Position numbers and translations under genes: made by a program
The notes under the pieces: generated by a model
Told to the model about the DNA's origin: nothing
Seen by the model: only the letters and a program-made list of their open reading frames with translations
Database searches by the model: none
Shown here: positions 16,290 through 25,109 of the stretch, one piece after another
How the letters are laid out: each line of letters starts with the position of its first letter
Numbering within the stretch: position 1 is the first letter of the stretch
Origin: Luteibacter sp. dw_328
GTDB lineage: Bacteria > Pseudomonadota > Gammaproteobacteria > Xanthomonadales > Rhodanobacteraceae
Direction of reading: 5' to 3'
Length of the DNA stretch: 64,000 nt
Assembly (NCBI RefSeq): GCF_018449605.1
Contig: NZ_JAAVUW010000010.1
Location: forward strand, 1 to 64,000

Positions 16290-16980
16290 GCACCTCGCCC
16301 ATGGCTCGCCTTCGGCTTCGCGGGGCTCGGCGTTGCCATCGCTCTCAACACTTGGGCGTCTCGCGGGGAGACCTTGGTGTCCACCCTCGCTGCTCAGACA
16401 CGTCCTCCGCGTTCGAGAAGGAAAGGCCGCTCACGCGGCCCGTGTATCTATTTGGCCTACGGCCGCTCCACTTGTGCGGAACTCGCATCGAGGGTGGACA
16501 CCAAGGTCTCTCACGACGATACGGTGGAGTGGAAGGAGAGCCGTTGGCGTGGGGCCGTCGTCGGGTCCGGCCGGTCCCGGAGCCTCGGGCGATGCGGAAG
16601 CCGTTGCTGATACCCGGTTGCCGAACCCCTTCCTCGCGTCTGCGCTTCCATTGGCGTGGCTGCGAGGCTGCCGACGATGCTGCCGCGCTTTGGCTCGACC
16701 ACGCGAACCTCAGGGTGCGGGAGAGCCTTCGGTGCCCACCCTCGAGGCGAGTTCCGCACAAGTGGAGCGGCCGTAGGCCAAATAAGTACACGGCCGCGCA
16801 GCGGCCTTTCCGGTACGAAACGCGGAGGACGTGTCTGAGCAGCGAGGGTGGGCACCGAAGGCTCTGCACCGCTACGTCTGAGCACCGAAGGCTCTGCGCC
16901 TCACCCCTGACGTAATCGGCGGCGCGCGAGCCGCTTGAAACACGCACTCGCAAAGCGAGTGAACCACCCTTCAAGCGTCC
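16290..16980. repeat. type A nested palindromic element, copy 1
   Basis: Two long arms in inverted orientation flank a centre of about 210 bp. The left arm is closed by a perfect 22-bp inverted repeat (16368-16389 with 16489-16510, core CCTTGGTGTCCACCCTCG). The right arm is closed by a different perfect 23-bp pair (16722-16744 with 16843-16865, core CCTTCGGTGCCCACCCTCG). Inside each arm lie GGCCGC-type hairpins and TTGGCCTACGGCCGCTCCAC. The element fills most of the 859-bp gap between a TonB receptor and convergent ompA. At its right end is the GCGGCG...CACTCGC capping module (about 16915-16965). Reading frames across it are incidental. Confidence 0.85.
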
Positions 16981-17001
16981 CCGAAGTTCCGCGAAGAACC
17001 T

Positions 17002-17034
17002 AAAAAAAAAGAGCCCGGCTTTCGCCGGGCTCCT
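17002..17034 (-). terminator. rho-independent terminator of the ompA gene
   Basis: On the minus strand a 9-bp GC stem (GAGCCCGGC with GCCGGGCTC, 4-base loop) is followed by a run of nine T. It starts about 30 bp after the stop of the OmpA-family gene. Confidence 0.9.
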
Positions 17035-17060
17035 TTATGCAACTACCGATCTTTAACGGA

Positions 17061-18155
17061 TTACTGCTGAACCTGCAGTTCCGTACGACGGTTGCGAGCG
17101 CGGCCTTCGGCCGTGTCGTTCGTGTCGATCGGGTTGTTCTCGCCGTGACCGATCGGGCCTTCCAGACGGTCGGCACCGATGCCGTGAGCCGTGAGGTAGT
17201 CGAACACGATCTTGGCGCGACGCTCGGACAGACCCTGGTTGTAAGCGTCCTTACCGACGCTATCCGTGTAACCGGCAACCGTGACCTTGACGGTCGGGTA
17301 ACGCTGCAGCGTGTCGACAGCCTGGTCGAGGACGCCCAGCGATTCGCTGGTCGGCTCCTGCAGGGTCGGGCCGATGTTCGTCTCGCCCTTCTTCGGACGG
17401 TCGAACTTGAAGTTGACGCCGCGCAGGTCGATGACGACCTTCTGCGGGCAACCATCCGGACCGACGATCGTGCCAGCCGGCGTGGCCGGGCACTTGTCGT
17501 CGCAATCGTTCACGCCATCGCCATCGCTGTCGAGGGTGGAGCAATCCGGAGCGGCCGGAGCGACAGCAGCGACCGGAGCCGGAGCTGCCGGCGGCTCGCC
17601 GAAGCGGGAGACGATCGAGAAGCCGAGGAACCAGTCGCCGTAGCCGTTCTCGCTACGAATGGTCTTGTCGTCCCAGTCATAACGGTAGCCGGCTTCAACG
17701 CGGAAGTCCGAGCTGTCGGTGATGGTCTTCGACACGCCGACGCCGAGTTCGGCAGCCGGTGCCCAGCCCTTGTCCGACGCGTTGTGGTGGTAAGCACCCA
17801 TCACACCGGCCAGCAGGTACGGGCGCCAGCTGTCCCACGCACCAGCGTAGAAGCGAGCGGCCACGCCGTAATCGTTGTTCGCCCAATGGCCATTGCCATC
17901 GTTGTCGCGCTTGGTGCGGTCAGCGAAGATGTCGATCGAGGCGTTGCTCGAAATGAACTTACCAACGCCCAGACCGTAGTAGGCCTGACGCGAATTGGTA
18001 TTGCGGTCGGTATCGTTGTAGTAACCGCCAACCGTCGGGGCGACGTACCAGCGGCCGTCATAGCCGTTACCCGCGTCAGCGGATTCCTGCGCGTGAACGG
18101 CACCCACGCCGCCCAGGGCCAAGCCGATCAGCAAAAACAAGCCCTTACGTTTCAT
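17061..18155 (-). CDS. OmpA-family outer-membrane protein with TSP3 calcium-binding repeat
   Basis: A 364-residue protein. It has a signal peptide ending VHAQE, an N-terminal 8-strand type barrel ([18 protein letters not shown] to [12 protein letters not shown]), an Ala/Pro linker, and a thrombospondin-type-3 stretch [20 protein letters not shown]. It ends with a C-terminal OmpA peptidoglycan-binding domain ([24 protein letters not shown] region, ending NRRTELQV). It anchors the outer membrane to peptidoglycan. A strong terminator follows and a leader of nearly 200 bp precedes it, consistent with an abundant single-gene transcript. RBS GAGGAG lies just before the ATG. Confidence 0.93.
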   Translation of the reverse strand: MKRKGLFLLIGLALGGVGAVHAQESADAGNGYDGRWYVAPTVGGYYNDTDRNTNSRQAYYGLGVGKFISSNASIDIFADRTKRDNDGNGHWANNDYGVAARFYAGAWDSWRPYLLAGVMGAYHHNASDKGWAPAAELGVGVSKTITDSSDFRVEAGYRYDWDDKTIRSENGYGDWFLGFSIVSRFGEPPAAPAPVAAVAPAAPDCSTLDSDGDGVNDCDDKCPATPAGTIVGPDGCPQKVVIDLRGVNFKFDRPKKGETNIGPTLQEPTSESLGVLDQAVDTLQRYPTVKVTVAGYTDSVGKDAYNQGLSERRAKIVFDYLTAHGIGADRLEGPIGHGENNPIDTNDTAEGRARNRRTELQVQQ

Positions 18156-18351
18156 CGGTGTCTCCTCATTATTGGTATTCGCGTCCGCGCTCCACCCCAG
18201 ACGGAAATCGCGCGTAGAAACTCTTTATCGAATCCGGGGACTTCGCCGTCCCTCGCTTTAAACCCCTTCAACGGGCGGCGGCAGTTTAGCAAAAATCAAA
18301 CAATTGAACACGTGCTAAAAACCGCCGTTCATACTTGAGTCACGGCTATTA

Positions 18352-19803
18352 TCAAGCCGTGAAGAGTGTCATGAACTCGTGAATGGGCATGGCATCAAGC
18401 ATTTCCGGCGAAGAAGTGACCGCAAGAACCTTCTCCACCCGCTCTGCAGGCCATTCTGCGCGCAGGGCGGCCTCGAACTTCTTGAGCAGGACCGGGATGC
18501 CTTCGGCACGGCGATTGCGGTGGCCGATGGGGAAATCGATCGAAACCTTTTCGGTTTTCGACCCATCCTTGAAGAAAACCTGCACCGAATTGCCGATGTA
18601 GCGCTTTTCCGGGTCGAAGTAATCCTTAGTAAATTGCGGATTCTCCACCACGGTCATTTTGTCGCGCAGGGCGTCGATACGCGGATCGGCGGCGATCGTG
18701 TCGTTGTAGTCGTCCGCCGTCAGGCGACCGAAAATCAGCGGCACGGCGACCATGTACTGGATGCAATGGTCACGGTCGGCGTAGTTGGCCAGGGGGCCGG
18801 TCTTGTCGATGATGCGGACGCCGGCTTCCTGGGTCTCGATGACGACCTTCTCGACCTGGTCGACCCGGTCGGCCACCTGGGCGTGCAGGGCCATGGCGCA
18901 TTCCACGGCCGTCTGGGCATGGAACTCGGCCGGGAAGCTAATCTTGAACAGGACGTTTTCCATCACGTAGCTGCCGAACGGGCGCTCGAACTCGAAAGCG
19001 TTGCCCTTGAAGGCCACGTCGTAGAAGCCCCAGGTCTTGGCCGTGAGGGCCGAGGGGTAACCCACCACGTTGCGGTAGACGGCGTTGATCGCGTGGGTGA
19101 CAGCGCGGCGGCAGGCGTCGCCGGCGGCCCAGCTCTTGCGGGGGCCGGTGTTCGGGGCGTGGCGATAAGTGCGCAGCGCGCCGTTGTCGATCCAGCTGTG
19201 CGAGACGGCCGTGGTGATCTGCTCCTTGCCGCCGCCGAGCATGGCGGTGGTCACGGCCGTGGAGGCCAGGCGGACCAGGATCACGTGGTCCTGGCCGACG
19301 CGATTGAAGCTGTTCTTGAGCGCGTAGCAGCCCTGGATCTCGTGGGCCTTGATGGCGTAGCCGAGAACATCGCGCACGGTCAGCGGCTTGCCGCCTTCCT
19401 TCTGTGCCTTGCGCGAGAGGTAGTCGGCGACCGCGAGGATCGCACCAAGGTTGTCCGACGGGTGGCCCCACTCGGCGGCCAGCCAGGTGTCGTTGAAGTC
19501 GAGATAGCGGATCTGGGTGCCGATGGCGAAGGCCGCCTGGACCGGGTCCAGCTCATGCGAGGTGAACGGCACGCGCGTGCCGCCCTGCATCACGGCGCCC
19601 GGAACCAGGGGGCCGAGGTGCTTGACGCAATCCGGGAACTTCATCGCCAGGGCTGAGCAGGCCAGCGAGTCGAGGAGCATGTAGCGCGCGGTGTCGTAGG
19701 CTTCCTTCGAGTCGATCTGGTAATCGGCCACGTAGTTGGCGATGTCCACCAGCGGCTGGTCCGGATCGGGACGCGTGGCGGAACGGATATCGTGTGCGCT
19801 CAT
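18352..19803 (-). CDS. prpD: 2-methylcitrate dehydratase PrpD
   Basis: A 483-residue MmgE/PrpD-family enzyme, the length of E. coli PrpD. It dehydrates 2-methylcitrate to 2-methyl-cis-aconitate in propionate breakdown. Family sequences include DYQIDSKEAYDTARYMLLDSL, IRYLDFNDTWLAAEWGHPSDN and SHSWIDNGALRTYRHAPNTG. I chose the ATG at 19803 (MSAHDIRS); upstream in-frame sequence runs into the terC leader and is not coding. The gene stands alone, about 10 kb from prpC-prpB-prpE, and shares an upstream region with divergent terC. Confidence 0.92.
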   Translation of the reverse strand: MSAHDIRSATRPDPDQPLVDIANYVADYQIDSKEAYDTARYMLLDSLACSALAMKFPDCVKHLGPLVPGAVMQGGTRVPFTSHELDPVQAAFAIGTQIRYLDFNDTWLAAEWGHPSDNLGAILAVADYLSRKAQKEGGKPLTVRDVLGYAIKAHEIQGCYALKNSFNRVGQDHVILVRLASTAVTTAMLGGGKEQITTAVSHSWIDNGALRTYRHAPNTGPRKSWAAGDACRRAVTHAINAVYRNVVGYPSALTAKTWGFYDVAFKGNAFEFERPFGSYVMENVLFKISFPAEFHAQTAVECAMALHAQVADRVDQVEKVVIETQEAGVRIIDKTGPLANYADRDHCIQYMVAVPLIFGRLTADDYNDTIAADPRIDALRDKMTVVENPQFTKDYFDPEKRYIGNSVQVFFKDGSKTEKVSIDFPIGHRNRRAEGIPVLLKKFEAALRAEWPAERVEKVLAVTSSPEMLDAMPIHEFMTLFTA

Positions 19804-19864
19804 GGACTTCACTCGTGGAGGGTGGGAAACCGGCGATTTTAACCGGTCGACCCCCGGGTATGTC

Positions 19865-19893
19865 TTGCCGCGGTGCATCCCAACCGCCACAAT
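19865..19893 (+). promoter_or_regulatory. putative promoter of the riboswitch-terC transcript
   Basis: TTGCCG (19865-19870), 17 bp, then CACAAT (19888-19893). A start near 19900 would place the riboswitch at the 5' end of the RNA. The match to the sigma-70 consensus is moderate. Confidence 0.45.
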
Positions 19894-19909
19894 GCCCGCG
19901 ACTACCGCC

Positions 19910-20023
19910 CAAGAGGGAGTAGTTCCGCGGAGCCTTCGGGCTTCGTGCGCGACGATCGTCAGTACGGACGCCACACGCGTCCCGGGCGTCGCGGCGGCAT
20001 CGCGCCGGGAACGAGACTTTTGT
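19910..20023 (+). ncRNA. yybP-ykoY manganese riboswitch
   Basis: The leader of terC shows the hallmarks of this Mn2+-sensing class in order: AGAGGGAGTAG at 19912-19922, a hairpin with CGGAGCCTTCGGGCTTCG, CGTCAGTACGGACGCCAC, a GC-rich stem, and the 3' signature CGAGACTTTTG ending near 20022. It is followed by a perfect 8-bp hairpin (CGACGGGT with ACCCGTCG, 20029-20050) between the aptamer and the ribosome-binding site, a likely part of the expression platform. TerC/Alx genes are common targets of this class. Mn2+ binding would be expected to raise TerC expression. Boundaries are approximate. Confidence 0.85.
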
Positions 20024-20091
20024 GGTGACGACGGGTGCGCGTACCCGTCGCCGCCGCATTCGATCTCATAACGCGCGAAGGACCCGCTTTC

Positions 20092-20790
20092 ATGGATTTT
20101 CTCACCCCCGAATTCTTCTCCGGCCTGGCAGCGATCATCCTGCTCGACCTGGTGCTGGCTGGCGACAACGCCATCGTCATCGCGCTGGCCGCTCGCAACC
20201 TGCCCCGCGAACTGCAGAAGAAGGCCGTTTTCTGGGGCACCTTCGGCGCCATCGCCCTGCGCATCGTGCTGACCTTCGCGGTGATCTGGCTGCTCAAGCT
20301 GCCCGGACTGATGCTGATCGGTGGCGCCCTGCTCATTCCCATCGCGTGGAAGCTTCTCAAGCACGACGAGCATGATCCCTCCATAACGCCCGCTGCGGGC
20401 TTCTGGGCGGCAATCCGCACCATCGTTATCGCGGATGCGCTGATGGGCCTGGACAACGTCCTGGCGATCGCCGGCGCGGCCAAGGGCCACATGGGACTGG
20501 TGGTCCTCGGCCTTGCCATCAGCGTGCCTTTGGTGGTCTGGGGCTCCACGCTCATCCTCAAGCTGATCGAGCGCTTCCCCGTCGTGATCTACATCGGCGC
20601 CGCGGCTATCGCCTGGACAGCGGCACGCATGATCGCGCATGACCCGCTCGTCGCTGCGTGGTTCGAGGCCAACCCGTGGACGCCGTGGACTCTCGATGCA
20701 CTGCTCGTTATCGGCATTTGCGCTGGCGGCTGGTGGCGTGCGCGCCTCGCGCAGCGCGCGAAGGCAGCCTTGCCTCTCGCTGGCGAGTGA
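20092..20790 (+). CDS. TerC/Alx-family membrane protein (putative manganese exporter)
   Basis: A 232-residue integral membrane protein with about seven helices. The two conserved acidic motifs of the family are present: LDLVLAGDNAIVIALAARN near residues 18-36 and GLDNVLAIAGAAKGH near the middle. TerC proteins are implicated in Mn2+ efflux, including metalation of exported enzymes. The ATG at 20092 is preceded by GAAGGA and the upstream manganese riboswitch supports the assignment. Stop is followed at once by a repeat hairpin module. Confidence 0.9.
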   Translation: MDFLTPEFFSGLAAIILLDLVLAGDNAIVIALAARNLPRELQKKAVFWGTFGAIALRIVLTFAVIWLLKLPGLMLIGGALLIPIAWKLLKHDEHDPSITPAAGFWAAIRTIVIADALMGLDNVLAIAGAAKGHMGLVVLGLAISVPLVVWGSTLILKLIERFPVVIYIGAAAIAWTAARMIAHDPLVAAWFEANPWTPWTLDALLVIGICAGGWWRARLAQRAKAALPLAGE

Positions 20791-20845
20791 GGGGATAGCT
20801 CGCCACGCGAGCTCATGTACCCAGCGGCTTGCGCCGCTTCACGCT
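20791..20845. repeat. type B capping module (double hairpin), copy 2 left end
   Basis: Right after the terC stop: GGGGAT, then hairpin AGCTCGCcacGCGAGCT, CATGT, then hairpin AGCGGC...GCCGCT. The equivalent module at 50982-51035 has AGCCGCtgcGCGGCT as first stem: different bases, same pairing. An inverted copy closes the element at 21283-21330. Confidence 0.75.
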
Positions 20846-20896
20846 TGTGGGTGTGTTGGGTCGAGCACAAAGCCAGCGAGTTGCAGCACCGCTTGT

Positions 20897-21051
20897 GTAG
20901 GAGCCGCTTCAGCGGCGAACCCTCAGCGATGGTCGTCGCGAATGAGGCATTGCATCGCATCGTGTCGGCGGTTGAACCGCTCGCCTGATAACCACAAAGC
21001 CTCATTCGCAACCTCGACAACCTGAGGGTTCGCCGCTGAAGCGGCTCCTAC
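20897..21051. repeat. BIME: two inverted REPs around a conserved spacer, copy 2
   Basis: GTAGGAGCCGCTTCAGCGGC on the left and GCCGCTGAAGCGGCTCCTAC on the right enclose the same spacer as at 11.3 kb in reverse orientation (GAATGAGGCATTGCATCGC, GGCGGTTGAACCGCTCGC, GCCTCATTCGCAA). Confidence 0.88.
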
Positions 21052-21132
21052 AGAAGGCAGTCTGCCCGCTCATCGAACCTCGGGCGACGAAGCGGCGTGG
21101 CGCTTGTGCCACACGCAACCTCAGCGTTCGGT

Positions 21133-21262
21133 GTCGCGGTTGGGTTGGCCCTTGGGGCCGCCTAAGCTGAGGGCGGCCCCGACCAGCTGACGGAGCGAGA
21201 GCCCAGCTACCGCCCGTCTCGAAGAGCCGCGCCGCGGCCCCAAGGGCCAACCCAACCGCGAC
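21133..21262. repeat. type B hairpin module, copy 2
   Basis: A 29-bp perfect inverted repeat (21133-21161 with 21234-21262, starting GTCGCGGTTGGGTTGGCCCT) around a 72-bp core. The core is the near-exact reverse complement of copy 1. The whole 20791-21333 gap between convergent terC and the OMP gene is repeat; no gene is visible. Confidence 0.88.
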
Positions 21263-21282
21263 TCCCGAAGCATCACGAGCGT

Positions 21283-21330
21283 GAGGCGGCGAACGCCGCT
21301 TAAAACATGCGCTCGCGGAGCGAGCGATTC
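21283..21330. repeat. type B capping module, inverted, copy 2 right end
   Basis: GGCGGCGAACGCCGC then CATGCGCTCGCggaGCGAGCG: the reverse-oriented counterpart of the module at 20791-20845. The element is thus bounded by inverted end modules. Confidence 0.7.
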
Positions 21331-21333
21331 GCA

Positions 21334-21360
21334 TAAAAAAGGCCGCCCGAAGGCGGCCCC
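21334..21360 (-). terminator. rho-independent terminator after the OMP gene
   Basis: Minus-strand stem GGCCGCC/GGCGGCC with a short TTCG-type loop followed by six T; 58 bp beyond the stop of the outer-membrane protein gene. Confidence 0.85.
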
Positions 21361-21417
21361 AGGATTCCCCCTGGCTAGGCGAACGGCATGAGGCCGCTCG
21401 CCAACCAGACGATCCGA

Positions 21418-22272
21418 TCAGAAGCGAAAGCGAATGTAAGCCGCTGGACCGTTGAGCTTCATGTCCAGGTCGAGGTTGTACTGACGCTTGTCCTGGTTGA
21501 GCTTGATCTTCGTGTACGCGTACTCCGCACCGATACCCACGTTCTGCCACGGGAAATACTCGACACCGAGGGCAGCATCGAAGATGTGGCCGTTGAGCTC
21601 ACCGCCATTCTTCTTCACACCCGAGGCGTTGAAGTACATGCGCCACTGCTCGTTGAATGCATGGCGCCAGCCGATCTGCAGGTTCGGCGCCCAGGCGCTT
21701 TCGTTGGCGGTCGCGCCCGACGCGGCGGTCTCGTCGTTGATCGTCGCACTGCCATAAACGCTGGCGTGCACCTTGTAATACGCCGCACCCAGGCCGAGGC
21801 CGAAGACGTCGTCACCGGTGCCGAACCACCACTTGTAGGCGGCGCTGCCGAAGGTGAACTTCAGGTTGCCCCTCGCTTCCGCCGCGGCGTCGATGGGCTG
21901 GCCGAGGAATTCGACGTTCTCTTCGAGGGTCTTCGAATGCGAGCGATTCACTTCGTAGTAGTCGAAGCTGAAGCCCTGGTGCTCGCCGATGAGGAAGTCC
22001 AGACGTACGCGCGGTACGGTCTTGTGCTTCTTGAAGTCGAGATCTTTCTCGAGATTCACGTTACCGCTGGTGTTGAGGTAGCTCGTCTTCCCGCCGATGT
22101 TGGTGTCGTTGTTCGTGTAGTAACCGCCGACCCACAGGCTGATATTGTCGAGCGCTGGCGACTGGGATTTCTTGTTGCTGTCCTGCGCATGCGCAGTGGC
22201 ACCGAAGACAGCGAGTGTGGCGATGGCGAGGCCCGCGGTGGCCTTGCCGAAACGATGATGACGGTTGCGCAT
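21418..22272 (-). CDS. outer-membrane beta-barrel protein of unknown function
   Basis: A 284-residue secreted protein. The signal peptide (LAIATLAVFGATAHA, cleaved before QDSNKK) is followed by alternating aromatic/polar strands (ISLWVGGYYTNNDTNIGG, RVRLDFLIGEHQGFSFDYYE, VGIGAEYAYTKIKLNQ) and the terminal strand PAAYIRFRF with C-terminal Phe, as expected for an outer-membrane barrel. It resembles OmpW/opacity-type small barrels in outline, but I do not recognise a named family. ATG 22272 is preceded by AGGGAG. It lies downstream of the Fap-like operon on the same strand, with 142 bp between; a functional link is not shown. Confidence 0.6.
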   Translation of the reverse strand: MRNRHHRFGKATAGLAIATLAVFGATAHAQDSNKKSQSPALDNISLWVGGYYTNNDTNIGGKTSYLNTSGNVNLEKDLDFKKHKTVPRVRLDFLIGEHQGFSFDYYEVNRSHSKTLEENVEFLGQPIDAAAEARGNLKFTFGSAAYKWWFGTGDDVFGLGLGAAYYKVHASVYGSATINDETAASGATANESAWAPNLQIGWRHAFNEQWRMYFNASGVKKNGGELNGHIFDAALGVEYFPWQNVGIGAEYAYTKIKLNQDKRQYNLDLDMKLNGPAAYIRFRF

Positions 22273-22414
22273 GTGTCTGAAACTCCCTGCCAATGTCTTT
22301 GTTTTTGATCGAACCCCCATCGAAATATTAACGAGCAAGGATGTGTGCACCGCGTGCACGCGAATTCGCGCGTGTTTGAAACGCGTTCAGAAGAGTGAAT
22401 GAATTGTGTGTACT

Positions 22415-23839
22415 TCAGAGCGTGATCGGTACGCGCACCGTGATCGTCGTATCTGGCGTATCGCGGGTGACACCAACGCCCAGCGTCACGTTCAAGGTCT
22501 CTTTTTCATTGAAACGATACGAACCGCCGATCAACAGCGAACCCAGGGTCACACGCGCCGATCCCGGCAACGGATCACCGTTCTGCTGCGTGCGACCGAC
22601 GAATGCCTGGTCGTAACCGATGCTGATGGATGCCTTTTCGTTGAGCGAAAGGCCCATGCCCAGGCTGATATCGGCAATGTCGCCCGCCTTGATGTCCCCG
22701 AGAAACTGCTTGCCGGCGAGCAATACGTTACGACTTACGTTCTTGCGTTCGAAGTTGTGCAGATAGCTGAGATTGCCGAAGAACACGACCGGATCCGAGG
22801 GATACAACCAGGTCACGCCTGCCTGCGCCGAATAGAAGCCCGTGCCCGTGGGGCTTTGCAGGGGCAAGCCGGTGCCGGTGAAGTTCTCTACGCAACGGGT
22901 CACGCAATCACTGGTGACCTCGAACGGATCGCGACCGGTGCGCGATTTTGCGCGGAACCAGCCAACGTAGTACGGCTTGTCCGCGCCACCATCGTTGAGC
23001 TGATAGCGCAACGTGGCTTCGACATCGCCGATACCCTTGCCACTGGTGGTGAACAGGTTGTCCTGCGCGGTGCCGGTGAATATCTCGCGACTGATCGTAT
23101 CGGTGTGGGTATCGACATACGGCACGCGCACTTCGAGTTCCATGCGATTGGTCAGGCCATAACGGAACGCCAGGGCACCGGTCTGCGTCGTCGTCTTCAC
23201 CTGGCGTACGTCGACCAGGCCGATCAGGATGGCCGGAATCACCGTGTAGCCGACGAGCGCCACGCGGTCGCTCGACGAATAGCCGTACTGATACGAGGGT
23301 TCGATGATGAGCTTGCCCTTGGGCGTGAGCACGCCGGGCTGGTCGAAGATCGGCGCGACTTCCGGCGGGCGGTCGTCTTCCGCGGGTCGCCTGCCGACCG
23401 GCCTCGTCGCGACCACGGGCTGCGAGGCCTGTGCAGGCGGCGCTCCCGGAACAGGCGCACCCGGCTGCTGGTCCTGCGGGGCTTGCTGGTCCTGCGGCGC
23501 CGACTGCGTGCCCGCGACGGCCGCCGAGCCACCACGCGCCTCCTCCAGCGCATTCATGCCGATGGCCTTGCGCAGGTCGTTGTACTGCACTTCCTGCGAT
23601 GCGAGCTCGCGCTTCATCTGCTCGAGTTCGGCGAGTTGTTCCGCCATCTTGCTGCGCATCGCATCGATACGTCGCCCCTGCGCCTCGATCTTCTCGCGCA
23701 GTGCCGGATCGACCGTGCTGCTACTGCTGCTCGCGCTGGCCTCCTGCGCCAGGCACGCTCCGATCCACATCGGAAGCGTCGCCAACGCAAGAGCACCCGC
23801 ACACGTTTTTGCCTGCATCACCCTGCCGTTGCGATACAT
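22415..23839 (-). CDS. Fap-type outer-membrane exporter (FapF-like), coiled coil plus barrel
   Basis: A 474-residue protein. It has a signal peptide ending near CLAQ (residue 32), then a coiled coil at about residues 43-95 (REKIEAQGRRIDAMRSKMAE, then LAELEQMKRELASQ), a Pro/Gln/Ala linker (about 105-165, PQDQQAPQDQQPGAPVPG), and a barrel domain ending TTITVRVPITL. This is the layout of FapF of Pseudomonas, a trimeric barrel gated by an N-terminal coiled coil that exports amyloid subunits. It is last in the five-gene operon and 2 bp after the previous stop, the position FapF holds after FapD-FapE. ATG 23839 follows GGGGGA; ATG 23818 is an alternative. Confidence 0.68.
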   Translation of the reverse strand: MYRNGRVMQAKTCAGALALATLPMWIGACLAQEASASSSSSTVDPALREKIEAQGRRIDAMRSKMAEQLAELEQMKRELASQEVQYNDLRKAIGMNALEEARGGSAAVAGTQSAPQDQQAPQDQQPGAPVPGAPPAQASQPVVATRPVGRRPAEDDRPPEVAPIFDQPGVLTPKGKLIIEPSYQYGYSSSDRVALVGYTVIPAILIGLVDVRQVKTTTQTGALAFRYGLTNRMELEVRVPYVDTHTDTISREIFTGTAQDNLFTTSGKGIGDVEATLRYQLNDGGADKPYYVGWFRAKSRTGRDPFEVTSDCVTRCVENFTGTGLPLQSPTGTGFYSAQAGVTWLYPSDPVVFFGNLSYLHNFERKNVSRNVLLAGKQFLGDIKAGDIADISLGMGLSLNEKASISIGYDQAFVGRTQQNGDPLPGSARVTLGSLLIGGSYRFNEKETLNVTLGVGVTRDTPDTTITVRVPITL

Positions 23840-23841
23840 GC

Positions 23842-24429
23842 TTAATTCCCCCGGAACTGGACCACCGCGTCGTTGACTGCTTCCGAAATCCGCATGTTCT
23901 GAAGCATGCGTGCCGAGTTCACCGACGCGTCGATCGTGGTGGTGGCCGTGATGGCCTGGTTGTCTAGCGTGTTCTGGATGATCAGGCCGGGCGTGACGGA
24001 AGCGGGCAGATTGATCGCCGCAGATGCCGCCGCCGGTGCCTGCGCGCTCATGGCCGGCACCGACGCCGCGGACTGCGCCGTCGCGCTGGCCTGTGCCGCG
24101 TTACTGGTCTGCGGAGTGCTCACCGCGCTGCTGCCCACATTGATCACGGTGGTCTGCAGGGCACTTTGCAACTGCGCCGCCTGTTGGGCTGTGATGTTGG
24201 CGATGTTGGGTACCGAGACCGTGGTCTGCATCGCCTCCATGCCATTGATAAGCACCGTGCGCTGCAGCGCGAAGGAGGCAACGAGGTTGTCGCCGAAGTC
24301 GAAGCCGCCACGGATCGTGTCCAATGTGGCATCCGGGACCGCGTGGTTGATCGGAAAGTCGGCCGCCTGCGTGGCGGCACAGGCGCCGCTGGCGAATACG
24401 ACGGCGAACAGGATGGGGCGGGTTTTCAT
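23842..24429 (-). CDS. small secreted protein in the FapE position
   Basis: A 195-residue protein with signal peptide MKTRPILFAVVFASGACAAT (cut near QA-ADFP). The mature part has GGFDFGDNLVASFALQRTVL, a long Ala/Ser/Thr/Gln-rich middle, and PGLIIQNTLDNQAITATTTI before the end. The QN and Thr-rich strand pattern resembles curli/Fap-type secreted subunits. Its ATG overlaps the C39 peptidase stop by 4 bp (ATGA), and the barrel exporter follows. By order it corresponds to FapE (minor fibre component in Pseudomonas), but sequence similarity was not tested. Confidence 0.55.
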   Translation of the reverse strand: MKTRPILFAVVFASGACAATQAADFPINHAVPDATLDTIRGGFDFGDNLVASFALQRTVLINGMEAMQTTVSVPNIANITAQQAAQLQSALQTTVINVGSSAVSTPQTSNAAQASATAQSAASVPAMSAQAPAAASAAINLPASVTPGLIIQNTLDNQAITATTTIDASVNSARMLQNMRISEAVNDAVVQFRGN

Positions 24430-25109
24430 ATGTCCCCCGGTCCGCGCTTGGGCATGACGATGGGGCTGAGCCCGTTACGCTCGATGCCCTCGAACATGGG
24501 TGATGCAGGAGCGACCGCCCAGTCGCGCGGACTGTTGAAAATGGCGCGGTCTCGTTCGTTATGGATGACGAAGACGACGTGGTTATTCCACATCGCATCG
24601 AAGCGGCGCTTCGACATCGAACGGGTGCCGCGTGCGGGGTCGCCGACCAGCACACGGTCATTCTTGTAGCCCTTGATCACCACGAAATGGTGGTAGCCGC
24701 GCTCGTTGATCAGCACGATGGCAGGGATACCTTCGACATCGAGCTTTTCCAGCGGGACGTCGAAGCCATCGGCGTCGAAACCGCGCGAAGCGAGGAACCG
24801 CTTGATGTCCAGCAAGGAGAAGCCCTCTTTGCCGATCTTGGCGCGGTCGCCGTTGTTGTACATGACGTCGAAAGCGGACTGCTCGTCGATGGGATAGCCG
24901 TACTGGTAGGTGAGCAGCGTGGCCACCGCGGCGGAGCCACAGCTGAAGTCGTACTTCTGCCGGATCGTGTTGCGGAAACGCGCTTCCTTAAGGCTCGTCA
25001 GGTGCAGCGGGTACGACGTACCCGGACTGGTCTGCACCTCTGCCCCCATCGCGACCGCCGGTGTGGCGGCAAGCGCGAAAAGCAGGGCGACGGTGCAGGC
25101 CGTCCTCAC
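24426..25109 (-). CDS. periplasmic C39-family cysteine peptidase (FapD-like)
   Basis: A 227-residue protein with a signal peptide (residues 1-23, LLFALAATPAVAMGA) and a single C39 papain-like domain. Catalytic residues are visible: Cys57 in YDFSCGSAAVATLL, His141 in GYHHFVVIKGY and Asp157 in VGDPARG. It has no ABC-transporter domains, unlike bacteriocin C39 exporters, and matches the free periplasmic FapD type. FapD is needed for export of Fap subunits. The GTG start at 25109 overlaps the previous stop (GTGA), and the stop overlaps the next start, so the genes are tightly coupled. Confidence 0.78.
   Translation of the reverse strand: MRTACTVALLFALAATPAVAMGAEVQTSPGTSYPLHLTSLKEARFRNTIRQKYDFSCGSAAVATLLTYQYGYPIDEQSAFDVMYNNGDRAKIGKEGFSLLDIKRFLASRGFDADGFDVPLEKLDVEGIPAIVLINERGYHHFVVIKGYKNDRVLVGDPARGTRSMSKRRFDAMWNNHVVFVIHNERDRAIFNSPRDWAVAPASPMFEGIERNGLSPIVMPKRGPGDI

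Noticed and set aside
16368-16865. Repeated segments as a CRISPR array
   Set aside because: Repeats are inverted, of different lengths and only two per arm, without regular spacers or cas genes.
16176-16974. Several overlapping frames in the ompA-TonB receptor gap
   Set aside because: They are translations of the type A palindromic repeat on both strands and reappear in the other copy; no start signals.
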